This document shows positions 63,548 through 64,000 of a DNA stretch of 64,000 bases, piece by piece. Where the stretch lies: positions 295,694 to 359,693 of the forward strand of contig CAJNDS010002345.1 in assembly GCA_905221605.1 (NCBI GenBank), written 5' to 3'. Under the pieces are notes generated by a model. That model was not told the origin of the DNA and searched no databases. It was given only the letters and a program-made list of their open reading frames with translations. The translations under genes were made by a program, and so were the position numbers. Source of the stretch: Symbiodinium natans. Lineage: Eukaryota > Sar > Dinophyceae > Suessiales > Symbiodiniaceae. How positions within the stretch are numbered: the first letter of the stretch is position 1; every line of letters starts with the position of its first letter.

Positions 63548-63756
63548 CCCCTTTCAAGGGTGCGGGAAGCCACGAGCCGCCGGAACATCCCGGAAATCCT
63601 GAAACCCTCCCTGAAACCCAAAGTCCAGACCGCCATTCCAGGCCCTGCACGCCAAACAACCGCCCAAGCTTTCTGGATGCAATCCGCAATGCCTTGCCGT
63701 CTTGTTTCGCCGCAGCTTCAGTCTGGAAAGACATTGCAAAGGCCGAGTGTCCCTGA
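63548..63756 (+). CDS. Possible C-terminal exon, unknown protein
   Basis: The frame after TTTCAAG|G reads AGSHEPPEHPGNPETLPETQ, then SFLDAIRNALPSCFAAASVW, then KDIAKAECP and TGA. The acceptor has the AG|G form seen elsewhere. The Pro/Glu-rich start and compact end look like a real C terminus, but the protein is unidentified. Confidence 0.35.
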
Positions 63757-64000
63757 ACAGCATCAGCTCCTGCAAGAAACCTCTCCTTGAAGGAAAGCTG
63801 CTGGATGCGGAACTCTGCATGAAACCGAATTGTTACCCAAGAACTCGCGCCTCAGCCGCAGACGCATCCTCAGACTGCGTCGGAGAGCAGAATGCATGGG
63901 AACAAAACTCAGAACAAAACTGCACAACACCCGCTCTCAAGACTTCGCAGAGCTCTGTCCTACAGCGAGGAGACGCCCCTTTACGTTTCAGCTTCGCGTC

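Overview
The window looks like nuclear DNA of a dinoflagellate, probably a Suessiales/Symbiodiniaceae-type genome. Four things point there. Telomere-type TTTAGGG repeats and decayed TTTAGGG/CCCTAAA tracts lie scattered inside the window. Genes are cut into short exons by short introns. Most 5' splice sites I can place are GC rather than GT, and nearly every acceptor reads AG|G. There is no operon structure; recognisable exons lie among long stretches of low-complexity and duplicated DNA. I found no convincing rRNA, tRNA, CRISPR array or prokaryotic signal.

Two multi-exon minus-strand genes can be reconstructed with good confidence. The first (about 23,728 down to 16,929) encodes a protein of about 1,550 residues. 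It carries a Roc GTPase with a coiled-coil insert and a proline-rich insert, a COR domain with an inserted CxxC...CxxC pair, a polymerase-beta-type nucleotidyltransferase-like (NTase) domain with GS, DxD and a third Asp, and an endonuclease/exonuclease/phosphatase (EEP) domain whose SDH motif precedes rather than follows the rest of the fold. Eleven introns keep the reading phase, except for one missing base in an EEP exon. The second gene (about 32,616 down to 25,725) encodes a six-blade kelch-repeat protein. Its exons alternate between about 106 nt (blade core) and 29-53 nt (linker strand), almost all with GC-AG introns.

The first 8.7 kb is a mosaic of three directly repeated segments whose relatives lie elsewhere in the same window: A (1-2,130 with about 16,005-18,139), B (2,131-4,577 with 58,037-60,532) and C (about 4,800-8,676 with 31,925-35,645). 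A carries the 3' exons of the GTPase-NTase-EEP gene. C carries the first kelch exons. B carries nothing I recognise. The copies diverge to different degrees, so they look like separate events. The 5' copies of A and C hold only gene fragments.

Other notable pieces are an AT-rich, virus-like open reading frame inside a kelch intron, tandem duplications in introns, hairpin MITE-like elements near 49.4, 50.8 and 57.3 kb, a pure telomeric array inserted into one copy of segment B, and a 15-bp motif found four times beside telomere-type repeats. From about 35.6 to 48.8 kb, and in parts of 8.7-15.5 and 50-64 kb, I see only short open frames of uncertain status. These are listed with low confidence.
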